Shown in pieces: positions 42,964 to 51,772 of a DNA stretch of 58,185 bases. The DNA is taken from contig NZ_JAKVIO010000027.1 in assembly GCF_022601895.1 (NCBI RefSeq), positions 1 to 58,185 on the forward strand, read 5' to 3'. The notes under the pieces are model-generated. The model saw only the letters and a list, made by a program, of their open reading frames with translations. It did not search any database and was not told the origin of the DNA. The position numbers and the translations under genes are program-made. The stretch comes from Sphingomonas sp. LaA6.9 (lineage in GTDB: Bacteria; Pseudomonadota; Alphaproteobacteria; Sphingomonadales; Sphingomonadaceae). Position 1 is the stretch's first letter. The number at the start of each line of letters is the position of its first letter.

Positions 42964-43405
42964 GTCGCGTCTCCTGTCTGGCATGACGTTTTGCAATCCG
43001 CGTCGGCGATATGCCCGAATACCGGACGGGGTGACGACGGATCACGGGTAAAGTCAAAATGTTCCTTCAGGATTTCCGTGTTACTAAATATTATCTCCGA
43101 TAATTTCCAAGTTGTTATCACGCTTAGCCAATTGCACTCTACATCTAATGTAACATGATATGGAAGGTCGATCGTATTTTTACCAATGGCATATTTGCAT
43201 GGAAGTGACGTCTTGTGATTAAATGCATATGAAATTTTTCAGTATGAGATAGATGTTTAGGAGGCGTGTTGCATTATTGTGACACACGGTCGGCGTAATG
43301 TGTCGAGGCGGCGTCGGTGAAGGTGCATGTCCAGCAACCACCGCGGCATATGGCGGGTCGTGCGTGCGGGATGGGGGGCGCGTCCGCTTCGGGGCGGAGC
43401 AGGTT
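42964..43405. other. 442-bp intergenic region with an AT-rich stretch
   Basis: No convincing gene was found here. From about 43045 to 43300 base composition is near half A+T or more, in contrast to the rest of the window, with runs such as TTACTAAATATTATC and GAAATTTTTCAG. It precedes the outer-membrane barrel gene (minus) and lies beyond the HAD gene's end. A long regulatory region, a small RNA or a foreign fragment are all possible. Confidence 0.6.
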
Positions 43406-44014
43406 TCAGAGCAGGCCGAGCCGCTCCAGCTCGGTCTTCAGCGCCGCGGCGCCGGAAAAGTGATGTCCCGTCATGCCCGCATTGCGCGCGGCTTCGACAT
43501 TGTCCTCGCGGTCATCGATGAAGATCGCGCTTTGGGGAGCGATGCCGAAGCGCGCGATCGCGAGGTCGTAGATCGCGGGATCGGGTTTCAGCATCTTCTC
43601 GTCGCCCGAGACGACGATCTCGCGGAAGCGATCGAAGATATGCGCTTCTGCCAAACGAAAGGGCTTCCAGAATTCGCCCGAGAAATTGGTGATCGCGAAC
43701 AGCGGCACGCGATTCGCGTCGAGCGCCTCGACGATGGGCTGCATCCCCTCGACCATGCCGAGAATCGTCTCATCGAAGCGCTCGCCCCAGGCGCGGATCA
43801 GCTCCGCATGCTGGGGGTGCTCGGCGATCAGCTCGGCGCTCGTTTCGGCAAAGGGCCGGCCGGCATCGTGCTGCAGATGCCAGTCCATCGTGACGACATT
43901 GTCCATGAACGCGTCAAGCGCCTGACCATCGGGGATCAGGCGCTCGTAAAGGGAGCGAGGCTCCCAACGGTAGAGGACGTTGCCGACGTCGAAGACGACG
44001 GCCTCGACCGCCAT
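43406..44014 (-). CDS. HAD-superfamily hydrolase, YihX-like
   Basis: A 202-residue HAD phosphatase. Motif I is VFDVGNVLYRW with nucleophile Asp9 (the DxGN form typical of the YihX group), motif II is FAITNFSGEFW, motif III has Lys in MLKPDPAIY, and motif IV is IFIDDREDNVEAAR. YihX-type enzymes dephosphorylate sugar phosphates such as alpha-glucose-1-phosphate; the substrate here is unknown. Seven bp before rpmJ on the same strand in transcription order rpmJ, then this gene. Confidence 0.88.
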   Translation of the reverse strand: MAVEAVVFDVGNVLYRWEPRSLYERLIPDGQALDAFMDNVVTMDWHLQHDAGRPFAETSAELIAEHPQHAELIRAWGERFDETILGMVEGMQPIVEALDANRVPLFAITNFSGEFWKPFRLAEAHIFDRFREIVVSGDEKMLKPDPAIYDLAIARFGIAPQSAIFIDDREDNVEAARNAGMTGHHFSGAAALKTELERLGLL

Positions 44015-44020
44015 CCCGGA

Positions 44021-44146
44021 TCAGCCCTGGCGGGCTTTGAAGCGGCGGTTGGTCTTGTTGATGACGTAGGTGCGGCCGCGACGACGGATCACGCGATTAT
44101 CCCGGTGACGGTCCTTGAGCGACTTCAGCGAATTGCGGATCTTCAT
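44021..44146 (-). CDS. rpmJ: Ribosomal protein bL36, cysteine-free form
   Basis: A 41-residue basic protein beginning [20 protein letters not shown] and ending NRRFKARQG. It has no cysteines, so it is the zinc-free (C-minus, YkgO-like) form of L36, the normal version in many sphingomonads. The ATG at 44146 follows GGAAG. Seven bp upstream of the HAD gene in the direction of transcription. Confidence 0.95.
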   Translation of the reverse strand: MKIRNSLKSLKDRHRDNRVIRRRGRTYVINKTNRRFKARQG

Positions 44147-44229
44147 GTCGAAACGCTTCCAAAACTTCGTGTTGTTCGAAAAATGAGGCGTCGCCCTATG
44201 GCGGGGGCGCGCCCGAGTCAAGCCCGGAC

Positions 44230-44273
44230 CTTGATCGTTTCCGGCTGATTCAGCCGGGAACGTGTATCAAGGT
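44230..44273. repeat. Imperfect palindrome between galE and rpmJ
   Basis: Outer arms CCTTGAT / ATCAAGG and inner TTCCGGCTGA / TTCAGCCGGGAA form a hairpin. It is adjacent to repeat family B copy 2. Confidence 0.5.
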
Positions 44274-44289
44274 CACAATTATCAGCGTC

Positions 44290-44350
44290 GAGCCTGATTC
44301 ACGCTTTCGGCGGAAGCGCACGGCGCTTCCACCTCAAACGATCAGGCTCC
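44290..44350. repeat. Structured intergenic repeat family B, copy 2
   Basis: Begins GAGCCTGATTCACGC, has an exact inner hairpin GGAAGCGC-ACG-GCGCTTCC, then CCACCTCAAACGATCAGGCTC. It matches 13320-13380 at about 80%. The galE stop codon lies within its right arm. Confidence 0.65.
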
Positions 44351-45352
44351 GGCCCCGCGAATCTCGCTCAATTTGCGTTCCCAGGCGAGCGCGTGGGTGA
44401 CGATGGTGTCGAGATCGTCATGCTGTGGCCGCCAGGGCAGGCGCGCAAGGATCGCGCGATTGTCCGAAATGAGGCTGTCGGGGTCGCCCGCACGGCGGCC
44501 CTCCATCCGGCGCTCGATCTTCATGTTGGTGACGCGGTCGACCGCGTTCAGAACCTCGAGCACCGAAAAGCCGCGGCCATAGCCGCAGTTGAGGATGTGG
44601 CTCGATTCGGGATCGGCGGCGAGCGCATCGAGTGCGTGGACATGCGCGGCGGCGAGGTCGCTCACATGGATATAGTCGCGCACGCCGGTGCCGTCGGGGG
44701 TGTCGTAGTCGGTGCCGAAGACCGAGACAGACTCGCGCTTGCCGAGCGCAGCCTCGACCGCGACCTTGATCAGATGCGTCGCGCCCGCGGTCGACTGGCC
44801 CGAGCGGCCCTGCGGGTCGGCTCCCGCCACATTGAAATAGCGCAGTGCGCAGAAATTCATGGGGTGCGCCTTCGCCACGTCGGCGAGCATCGCCTCGGTC
44901 ATCAGCTTGGACATGCCATAGGGATTGATCGGGCGCTTGGGACTATCCTCGCGCACCGGGCTTTCCTCGGGAATGCCATAGGTCGCGGCGGTCGAGGAAA
45001 AGATGAAGTGCCTGACCCCGCCCTTCACCGCCGCCTCGATCAGCGCGCGGCTCTTCGCGGTGTTGTTGTGGTAATATTTGAGCGGGTTTTCGACCGATTC
45101 GGGGACGATGATCGATCCCGCAAAATGCATGATCGCGCCGATGCCGTGTTCGGCGATCAACCGGCCAACCAGCGCCTGATCCTCGATATCGCCCTCGGCG
45201 AGGACCGCGCGCTCGTCCACCGCCCAGCCAAATCCGGTCGAGAGATTGTCGATCACCACCACGGGCCAGCCGGCATCGAGCAGGGCGAGCACCGCGTGAC
45301 TGCCGATATAGCCCGCGCCGCCGGTCACCAGGACAGGGAATTTGCCGCTCAT
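44342..45352 (-). CDS. galE: UDP-glucose 4-epimerase GalE
   Basis: A 336-residue short-chain dehydrogenase/reductase-type epimerase that interconverts UDP-glucose and UDP-galactose. NAD-binding GGAGYIG at 11-17, catalytic SSTAATYG and NPYGMSKLMTE (Tyr and Lys), then NVAGADPQGRSGQS and DYDTPDGTGVRDYIHVSDLA. The ATG at 45352 follows GGAG. The extra upstream ORF codons are unlikely. It stands alone. Confidence 0.95.
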   Translation of the reverse strand: MSGKFPVLVTGGAGYIGSHAVLALLDAGWPVVVIDNLSTGFGWAVDERAVLAEGDIEDQALVGRLIAEHGIGAIMHFAGSIIVPESVENPLKYYHNNTAKSRALIEAAVKGGVRHFIFSSTAATYGIPEESPVREDSPKRPINPYGMSKLMTEAMLADVAKAHPMNFCALRYFNVAGADPQGRSGQSTAGATHLIKVAVEAALGKRESVSVFGTDYDTPDGTGVRDYIHVSDLAAAHVHALDALAADPESSHILNCGYGRGFSVLEVLNAVDRVTNMKIERRMEGRRAGDPDSLISDNRAILARLPWRPQHDDLDTIVTHALAWERKLSEIRGAGA

Positions 45353-45492
45353 CCGATACTCCAAAGCCTCAATGCCTGCGGTCCTATAGCCGAGCGGGCA
45401 CGGCTGGCGAGATGGCAATGGTGCCGAAGGCAATTTTGAGGCAGACAATGCCGGTCAGGCGTTATCCACGCGGGATGGCTGGAGAAAATGAT

Positions 45493-46089
45493 ATGAGCAA
45501 GGTTGCGCAGCGATCGGTGAAATCCGTAATGGTCGGGGCCGCGCTCGCGCTGGCGGGGTGCGCGGCCAGCATACCGCCGGTCGAAGTGACGCGTTTCCAC
45601 CTGAATCAGCCGATCGCGCCGGGCACGGTGGCGATCGACACGGCCGCGCCGGGCGTGAAGAGCCTCGAATTCACCAACTATACCAATGCGGTGGCCGCCG
45701 AGCTGCAGCGACTTGGCTTCGCCCCCGCAGCGATCGGCGCGTCCGACTATGTTGCGACCGTGGCGGTCTCGCGCGACACGCGCCAGGCGCTCGCGCAGAA
45801 TTCGCCGGTGTCGGTGGGCGTGGGCGGCGCCTCGGGCAGCTATGGCGGTGGGGTCGGCGTAGGCGTCGGCTTCTCGTTCGGCGGCAAGCCCAAGGACCTG
45901 ATCGTCTCCGAACTGCATGTCCAGATCAAGCGCCGTGCGGCGGGCGACGTGATCTGGGAAGGCCGTGCCCAGACCGAGGCCAAGGAGAACGCGCCCGCGG
46001 CACAACCGGGCATCGCCGCAGGAAAATTGGCCAGTGCGCTTTTCAAGGACTTCCCCGGCCGCTCAGGTGAAACTATCAGCGTGCCATGA
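45493..46089 (+). CDS. DUF4136-like lipoprotein
   Basis: A 198-residue protein with a lipoprotein signal ending in LALAGCAAS (Cys about residue 21). The body has VAIDTAAPGVKSLEFTNYTN, then a Gly/Val-rich stretch (GVGGASGSYGGGVGVGVGFS) and a C-terminal VIWEGRAQTEAKENAPAA, as in DUF4136 proteins. It overlaps the M14 peptidase gene by 4 bp (ATGA). Function unknown; probably at the outer membrane. Confidence 0.8.
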   Translation: MSKVAQRSVKSVMVGAALALAGCAASIPPVEVTRFHLNQPIAPGTVAIDTAAPGVKSLEFTNYTNAVAAELQRLGFAPAAIGASDYVATVAVSRDTRQALAQNSPVSVGVGGASGSYGGGVGVGVGFSFGGKPKDLIVSELHVQIKRRAAGDVIWEGRAQTEAKENAPAAQPGIAAGKLASALFKDFPGRSGETISVP

Positions 46090-47204
46090 CGATTAGTATC
46101 ACGAGCGATTTTGACGGCGGAAATATCGAGGTCCTGAAGATCGAGGGGGAGAGCGCCGATCTGGCGATCCGTCGCGATCACATGTCCGATTTCTTCCAAT
46201 GGTTCTGTTTCCGCGTGACCGGCGCGGGGGGGCGCCGGCTGACCCTGCGCATCACCAACTGTTCCGAATCGGCCTATCCCGGCGGCTGGCCCGACTATGC
46301 GGCACGCGCGAGCGAGGATGGCGAAAACTGGAGGCAGGTGGAGACGCATTATGCCGACGGCGTGCTCACCATCCATGTCGAGCCCAGGGGCGACGCTCTC
46401 GAGCTTGCCTATTTCGCGCCCTATTCGAGCGCGCGTCATGCCGCGCTGATCGAATCGCATGCCGCAAAGCCCGGCGTGGCGCGCACGCTGCTCGGCAATT
46501 CGCTCGACGGTCGGCCGATCGAACGTCTGACGATGGGTGAGGGGCCGAAGCAGGTCTGGCTCTATGCGCGCCAGCATCCGGGCGAGACGATGGCCGAATG
46601 GTGGATCGAAGGCGCGCTCGAAAAGCTGACCGATCCCGAGGATGCGATCGCGCAGCTGCTGAGGAGCAAGGCGACGATTCACATCGTCCCGAACATGAAT
46701 CCCGACGGCTCGGCGCGCGGGCATCTCAGGACCAACGCTGTTGGCATAAACCTCAACCGCGAATGGCACGCGCCGAGCGCGGAAAAGAGCCCCGAAGTGC
46801 TCCATGTGCTGAAGGCGATGGATGGCACCGGCGTCGACTTTGCGATGGACGTGCATGGCGACGAGGCGATCCCGGCGGCGTTTCTTGCGGGCTTCGAGGG
46901 GATACCTTCGTGGAACGAGAAGCAGGGCGGTCTCTACTACAGGTTTCGCGATACGCTGGCGGCGCGGACGCCCGACTTCCAGACGCGGCTCGGCTATGTC
47001 GTGGCGGCGGCGGGGCAGGCCAATCTGTCAATGTCGACACCGCAGCTTGCGGAGCGGTTCGGCGCGGTGTCGATGACGCTCGAAATGCCCTTCAAGGACA
47101 ATGCAGCGGCGCCGGACCCGGAATTCGGATGGTCACCCGCGCGCAGCAAGAAGCTCGCGCATGACTGCCTCGACAACCTCGCGGAGATGATTGACCTGAT
47201 CTGA
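46086..47204 (+). CDS. M14 metallocarboxypeptidase, cytosolic CCP-type
   Basis: A 372-residue zinc carboxypeptidase. An N-terminal beta-sandwich (residues 1-120) precedes the M14 domain with zinc ligands His164 and Glu167 (RQHPGET), MNPDGSARGHLRTNA, NLNREW, a third ligand in MDVHGDE and catalytic Glu333 (TLEMPF). This layout is that of the CCP/Nna1 family, which in eukaryotes trims tubulin tails; bacterial substrates are unknown. No signal peptide is seen. Coupled to the DUF4136 gene by a 4-bp overlap. Confidence 0.88.
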   Translation: MTISITSDFDGGNIEVLKIEGESADLAIRRDHMSDFFQWFCFRVTGAGGRRLTLRITNCSESAYPGGWPDYAARASEDGENWRQVETHYADGVLTIHVEPRGDALELAYFAPYSSARHAALIESHAAKPGVARTLLGNSLDGRPIERLTMGEGPKQVWLYARQHPGETMAEWWIEGALEKLTDPEDAIAQLLRSKATIHIVPNMNPDGSARGHLRTNAVGINLNREWHAPSAEKSPEVLHVLKAMDGTGVDFAMDVHGDEAIPAAFLAGFEGIPSWNEKQGGLYYRFRDTLAARTPDFQTRLGYVVAAAGQANLSMSTPQLAERFGAVSMTLEMPFKDNAAAPDPEFGWSPARSKKLAHDCLDNLAEMIDLI

Positions 47205-47381
47205 GAATTGCGAACCTCCCTTCGGGGAGGGGTGTGGAGCAGGGCAAGGCGCAAGCGCCTTGCCCGGTTTTGCACGGGTGGGTGCGATTGCCGCGAGGCA
47301 ATAGGGCGAGGATCCTGGCCAGGATTCCAACACTCACAAGGAAGACAGGCTCGCTTCGCCTGCACCCACCCAAACAGGGCG
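47205..47381. repeat. Nested palindromic intergenic element between convergent genes
   Basis: Contains CCTCCC-TTCG-GGGAGG (47215-47230), a 10-bp stem GGGCAAGGCG/CGCCTTGCCC (47242-47265) followed by GGTTTTG that may be a terminator for the peptidase gene, and outer arms GGGTGGGTGC/GCACCCACCC at 47276 and 47362 enclosing smaller hairpins (ATTGCC-GCGA-GGCAAT, ATCCTGGCCAGGAT, CAGGCTCGCTTCGCCTG). Confidence 0.7.
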
Positions 47382-48107
47382 TCAGCCGGCGCCGAAAGTC
47401 TCGGCGAAGAAATTTTCCATCGCCTGCCAGCTCCGGCGGTCGGCATCGGGCTGATGAAACAGTCCGCGCTCGTGCATATGGACGCCCGGATCGGTAAAGG
47501 CATGTCCGGTATGGCCGTGCGCGTGCAGCTGCCAATCGACGCCCGCATCGGTCAGCTCGCTCGCCAGCGCGACGACATCTTCGGGGGGCGCGAGCGGATC
47601 GTCCCAGCCATGGAGGACAAGAATCTTCGCGGTGATCTTCGCATTGGGCCAGGGCGGCCGTGTATAGATGCCGTGAAAGCTCGCCACCCCCGCGACATCG
47701 GCGCCCGCGCGCGCAAGATCGAGGCAGCAGCGTCCACCGAAGCAGAATCCGATCGCGCCCGTGCGCGCGGCATCAACTTCATCCAGCGTCTTGAGGGTGG
47801 CATGCGCATGGAGCAGCCGCTCGCGCAACAGGTCGTGATCCGCGAGCAGCGCAACCATGTGCCCGGCAAAATCGGCATCCTCGCGCGTCTTGCGCTTGCC
47901 CTGACCGAAAAGGTCGGTCGCCAGCGCGACATAACCGAGCGCCGCCAGTCTTTCGGCGCGCTGATTGTCGAATTCCTTCTGACCGAGGACATTGGGAAAG
48001 ACGAGCACGCCCGGGCGCGGCGCGGTTGTCGCATCGTCCCAGGCAAGCACGCTTTCGAATGTGCCGCCGGGGCCGTCATACACCATCGTCCGCCGCGTGA
48101 TCGCCAT
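47382..48107 (-). CDS. Dienelactone-hydrolase-family protein
   Basis: A 241-residue alpha/beta hydrolase of the DLH family. The nucleophile is Cys122 in GFCFGGRCC, the acid lies in GWDDPLAP (about residue 170) and His202 in HTGHAF; this Cys-Asp-His triad is the DLH mark. It may hydrolyse lactones or esters. The ATG at 48107 follows AGGAGGCAGAC. The AhpD-like gene lies 62 bp upstream on the same strand. Confidence 0.9.
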   Translation of the reverse strand: MAITRRTMVYDGPGGTFESVLAWDDATTAPRPGVLVFPNVLGQKEFDNQRAERLAALGYVALATDLFGQGKRKTREDADFAGHMVALLADHDLLRERLLHAHATLKTLDEVDAARTGAIGFCFGGRCCLDLARAGADVAGVASFHGIYTRPPWPNAKITAKILVLHGWDDPLAPPEDVVALASELTDAGVDWQLHAHGHTGHAFTDPGVHMHERGLFHQPDADRRSWQAMENFFAETFGAG

Positions 48108-48169
48108 GTCTGCCTCCTGTGCCGGGGCGACGGGTCTTGCCACGCCGTCCCGGCCAGGAGCAAGGCGGC

Positions 48170-48613
48170 TCAGTGGGTCGGGTGGACCAGCCGGAAGCCC
48201 ACGCCGAAGCGGTTCCATGCGTTGATCGTGGCGATGAGCAGCGTCAGCCTTGCCTGTTCCTCGGGCGAGAATTCGGCGGCGAGCGCTTCATAATCCTCGT
48301 CAGGCGCGCCCGTGTCGGCGAGCAAGGTCAGGGCTTCGGTGCAGCCGAGCGCCGCGCGTTCGCGGTCGGTGTAGAGCGGCGATTCGCGCCACGCGTTCAG
48401 CAGATAGAGCCGCTCCTCGGTCTCGCCTGCCTTGCGCGCATCCTTTGTGTGCATATGGATGCAATAAGCGCATTGGTTGATCTGCGACGCACGCGTCTTC
48501 ACCAGCTCGATCAGGCTGTGCTCGAGCCCCGAATTCACGGCGGCGTTCTCGAGCGCCATCAGGGCCTTCAGAACCTCGGGAGCGGCTTTGAAATAATCGA
48601 GTCGGGCTTGCAT
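48170..48613 (-). CDS. AhpD/carboxymuconolactone-decarboxylase-like protein
   Basis: A 147-residue helical protein. The CAYCIHMH motif (Cys48, Cys51, His55) is the peroxidase-type active site of AhpD-like proteins, and LLIATINAWNRFGVGFR is the typical end. It likely reduces hydroperoxides by its thiol pair. The ATG at 48613 follows GAAGG; a TTG further upstream is not used. Upstream partner of the dienelactone hydrolase gene. Confidence 0.88.
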   Translation of the reverse strand: MQARLDYFKAAPEVLKALMALENAAVNSGLEHSLIELVKTRASQINQCAYCIHMHTKDARKAGETEERLYLLNAWRESPLYTDRERAALGCTEALTLLADTGAPDEDYEALAAEFSPEEQARLTLLIATINAWNRFGVGFRLVHPTH

Positions 48614-48736
48614 GGCCTTCAATCCTTCGCTGGAGGGACTCAAGCTGGACGAACCAGCGCACTCCTTTGTGACAGCCGGGGATGACTTTTCTCATCGGAC
48701 GGCTAAGAAGCCCGCAAAATCAGTCCGGAGACATCA

Positions 48737-49423
48737 ATGCCCCAGCTCGTCCTCATCCGTCACGGCCAATCCGCGTGGAATCTGGAAAATCGCTTCACAG
48801 GCTGGTGGGATGTCGATGTAACCGAGAAGGGCGCCGACGAAGCACGCGCCGCGGGACAGCTGATGAAGGAGAAGGGGCTCGACTTCGACCGTTGCTTCAC
48901 CTCGCTCCAGACGCGCGCGATCAAGACGCTGCACCTCGCGCTCGAGGAAATGGGCCGGTTGTGGCTGCCCGTCGAAAAGGACTGGCGGCTGAACGAGCGC
49001 CACTATGGCGGGCTGACCGGGCTCGACAAGGCCGAGACCGCGGCGAAGCACGGCGCAGATCAGGTGCATGTCTGGCGCCGCAGCTTCGATGTGCCGCCGC
49101 CGCCACTGGAGGCTGGCAGCCCCTGGGACCTGTCGAACGACCGCCGTTATGCGGGCATTGCCGTTCCCAACACCGAAAGTCTCAAGGACACGATCGCGCG
49201 CGTACTGCCCTACTGGGAGGCGCGGATCGCGCCCGAGCTCAAGGCCGGCAAGCGCGTGCTGATTTCGGCGCACGGCAATTCGCTGCGTGCGCTCGTCAAG
49301 CACCTGTCGAACATTCCAGATGCCGAGATCACCGGGCTCGAAATTCCGACCGGACAGCCGATCGTCTATGAACTTGACGACGCGCTGGCTGCCACCGACC
49401 GCTATTATCTCTCCGAGCGCTGA
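48737..49423 (+). CDS. gpmA: 2,3-bisphosphoglycerate-dependent phosphoglycerate mutase
   Basis: A 228-residue glycolytic enzyme converting 3- to 2-phosphoglycerate. [11 protein letters not shown] has the phospho-histidine (His9), [15 protein letters not shown] and [18 protein letters not shown] follow, and [15 protein letters not shown] gives the second His. Length and spacing fit the dPGM class. CGGAGACATCA precedes the ATG. Confidence 0.97.
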   Translation: MPQLVLIRHGQSAWNLENRFTGWWDVDVTEKGADEARAAGQLMKEKGLDFDRCFTSLQTRAIKTLHLALEEMGRLWLPVEKDWRLNERHYGGLTGLDKAETAAKHGADQVHVWRRSFDVPPPPLEAGSPWDLSNDRRYAGIAVPNTESLKDTIARVLPYWEARIAPELKAGKRVLISAHGNSLRALVKHLSNIPDAEITGLEIPTGQPIVYELDDALAATDRYYLSER

Positions 49424-49433
49424 GGCCGCGCGC

Positions 49434-50030
49434 TTAGCCGCGCTTGGTGCCGTACATACGCGCATCGGCGCGCGCGAGTGCGGTTTCGGTACTGTCGTCG
49501 GAGCGCAGCGTCGTCGACCCGATTGAGACCGCGAGGGGCAAAATCTTGCCTTTCAGTTCAAGCGGGTTCTTCTCGATGAGCTGTTCGAGCGACCGGGCCT
49601 TGCGCTCGGCATCGGCCTCATCGAGCTGATCAAGCAGCAGGCCGAATTCGTCACCGCCGATCCGCGCGACGACATCGGTCACACGGATATGCCGGCGAAG
49701 CAGATTGGCGACATGAATCAGCGCAGCATCGCCTGCGCCGTGGCCATGCTGATCGTTGATCTGCTTGAGGCCATCGAGATCGACGAACATCGCGACGGCC
49801 GGCGTGCCGTGACGCGCGACATGCGCCAGCACGCGACTCATCGCACGCAAGAAATAGCGCCGATTGGGAAGTGGCGTCAGCGTATCGCTGTCCGCCAGCC
49901 GTTCGAGCTCCTCCACACGCGCGCGCATATCGGCAAGCGTTGTCCGCAGGATCTCGTTCTCGTCGCGCAGCGCGCCTACATCCTCGTGCGTTTCCCGCGC
50001 ACGCGAATTCAGCGGGATCGACTCCGCCAT
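49434..50030 (-). CDS. Diguanylate cyclase with coiled coil and GGDEF domain
   Basis: A 198-residue protein. A helical coiled coil (residues ~18-45) leads into a GGDEF domain with NRRYFLRAM, DLDGLKQINDQHGHGAGD, and the active site RIGGDEFG. An allosteric I-site RVTD lies exactly five residues before it, so product inhibition by cyclic di-GMP is likely. The ATG at 50030 is preferred as GGAGGAAATTGCAT precedes it; ATG 50057 has no such site. No sensor domain is present. Confidence 0.9.
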   Translation of the reverse strand: MAESIPLNSRARETHEDVGALRDENEILRTTLADMRARVEELERLADSDTLTPLPNRRYFLRAMSRVLAHVARHGTPAVAMFVDLDGLKQINDQHGHGAGDAALIHVANLLRRHIRVTDVVARIGGDEFGLLLDQLDEADAERKARSLEQLIEKNPLELKGKILPLAVSIGSTTLRSDDSTETALARADARMYGTKRG

Positions 50031-50209
50031 ATGCAATTTCCTCCGGATTTCCCCCATGCGACCCGGTAATGTTTCCGCCTTATTATCACGTCGTCGGAAT
50101 TAAAAGAAAATTAAGGTGAAATCGACTGAAGCAGCGCATCCGATTGCGCCTTTGGCCGGTGTCTACTAAGGCGCTTTGCTTCGCGGGTTTGAGCAAGGCG
50201 AACGAGAAT

Positions 50210-50698
50210 ATGGGCGAGGCGTCACCAATAGTCGGCATCATCATGGGCAGTCGCTCCGATTGGGAGACGATGCGCCACGCCGCCGAGACGCTGATTACGC
50301 TGGGCGTCGCGCACGAGACCCGCGTCGTTTCGGCGCACCGCACTCCCGACCGATTGTACGAATATGCACGATCCGCGGCCGGGCGTGGCCTCAAGGCAAT
50401 CATCGCGGGCGCCGGCGGCGCGGCGCATCTGCCGGGCATGACCGCGGCGATGACGCGTATTCCCGTGCTTGGTGTGCCTGTCGAATCCAAGGCGCTGAGC
50501 GGCATGGACAGCCTGCTCTCGATCGTCCAGATGCCCGCGGGCATTCCCGTGGGAACGCTTGCGATCGGTCGGGCCGGTGCGGTCAATGCCGCGCTGTTTG
50601 CGGCCTCCATCATTGCCAATGAGGATCTCGCGCTCGCAGGGCGACTTGACGCATGGCGCGCAGCTCAGACCGATGCGGTTGCGGTGGAGCCCGAATGA
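50210..50698 (+). CDS. purE: N5-carboxyaminoimidazole ribonucleotide mutase PurE
   Basis: A 162-residue purine biosynthesis enzyme. [18 protein letters not shown], then [20 protein letters not shown] and [13 protein letters not shown] are its signatures. It moves a carboxyl group on the purine precursor. The stop overlaps the purK start (ATGA), so the two form an operon. Confidence 0.97.
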   Translation: MGEASPIVGIIMGSRSDWETMRHAAETLITLGVAHETRVVSAHRTPDRLYEYARSAAGRGLKAIIAGAGGAAHLPGMTAAMTRIPVLGVPVESKALSGMDSLLSIVQMPAGIPVGTLAIGRAGAVNAALFAASIIANEDLALAGRLDAWRAAQTDAVAVEPE

Positions 50699-51765
50699 AC
50701 GCGCTGAAGCCGGGATCAACGATCGGGATTATTGGCGGCGGTCAGCTTGGCCGTATGCTCGCATCGGCTGCGGCGCAGCTTGGATATCGCTGCCATGTCT
50801 ACGCGCCCGATGGTGATTCGGTCGCTGCGGAGGTTTCGGCGTTTTTCACGCAGGCGGCCTATGACGATGAGGAGGCGCTGTCGCGTTTTGCCGACAGCGT
50901 CGACGTCGTCACATATGAATTCGAAAACCTGCCGGTGGCACCGCTGCGCGCGCTGGCAGCAAAGGTGCCTGTGCGTCCGTCGCCCGAAGCGCTTGCGGTG
51001 GCGCAGGACCGGCTTTCCGAAAAGGCATTCGTGACCGAGCTGGGCGGGCGGACGGCGCCCTGGGCGCCCGTGTCGGACAGGGACGCACTCGGTGCCGCTA
51101 TCACACGCGTCGGGACGCCCGCCATCCTGAAGACGACGCGTTTCGGCTATGACGGCAAGGGCCAGGCGCGGCTTCACTCCCCCGCCGACGCGGATGACGC
51201 CTGGAAGGCCCTGGGTGGCCGGCCCGCAATTCTCGAAGGCTTTGTGCGCTTCGAACGCGAATTCTCGGTCATCGTCGCGCGCGGAATCGATGGGCGGGAG
51301 GTGAGCTGGGATCCCGCGGACAACCTGCACGATCACGGCATTCTTTCGCACTGTGTCGTGCCCGCGGGGGGGATCGTCGAGCGTCAGGCACAGGAGGCGC
51401 GGCTGCTCGCGATGCGCGTGGCGGAAAAGCTCGATTATGTCGGCGTGCTCACGCTCGAATTCTTCGCCAGCGCCGAGGGACCGGTGTTCAACGAGATGGC
51501 GCCGCGCGTCCACAATAGCGGACACTGGACGATCGAGGGAGCGGTCACCTCGCAGTTCGAAAACCATATCCGCGCGGTGTGCGGGCTGCCGCTCGGCGAT
51601 ACGCGGCTCGCGGCGCGCCGTGTGACGATGGACAATCTGATCGGCGAGGCGGCTGACAATTGGGACGTGATCCTCGCGGACCCGAGCGCGCATCTCCACC
51701 TTTACGGCAAGGACGAGGCGCGGCCGGGCCGCAAGATGGGGCATGTGACCCGACTGGAATTCTGA
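50695..51765 (+). CDS. purK: 5-(carboxyamino)imidazole ribonucleotide synthase PurK
   Basis: A 356-residue ATP-grasp enzyme that carboxylates aminoimidazole ribonucleotide. [20 protein letters not shown] at the N-terminus, [15 protein letters not shown] in the ATP-grasp fold, and [20 protein letters not shown] are typical. Coupled to purE; converges on the HerA-like gene with 7 bp between stops. Confidence 0.97.
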   Translation: MNALKPGSTIGIIGGGQLGRMLASAAAQLGYRCHVYAPDGDSVAAEVSAFFTQAAYDDEEALSRFADSVDVVTYEFENLPVAPLRALAAKVPVRPSPEALAVAQDRLSEKAFVTELGGRTAPWAPVSDRDALGAAITRVGTPAILKTTRFGYDGKGQARLHSPADADDAWKALGGRPAILEGFVRFEREFSVIVARGIDGREVSWDPADNLHDHGILSHCVVPAGGIVERQAQEARLLAMRVAEKLDYVGVLTLEFFASAEGPVFNEMAPRVHNSGHWTIEGAVTSQFENHIRAVCGLPLGDTRLAARRVTMDNLIGEAADNWDVILADPSAHLHLYGKDEARPGRKMGHVTRLEF

Positions 51766-51772
51766 CGGGGGC

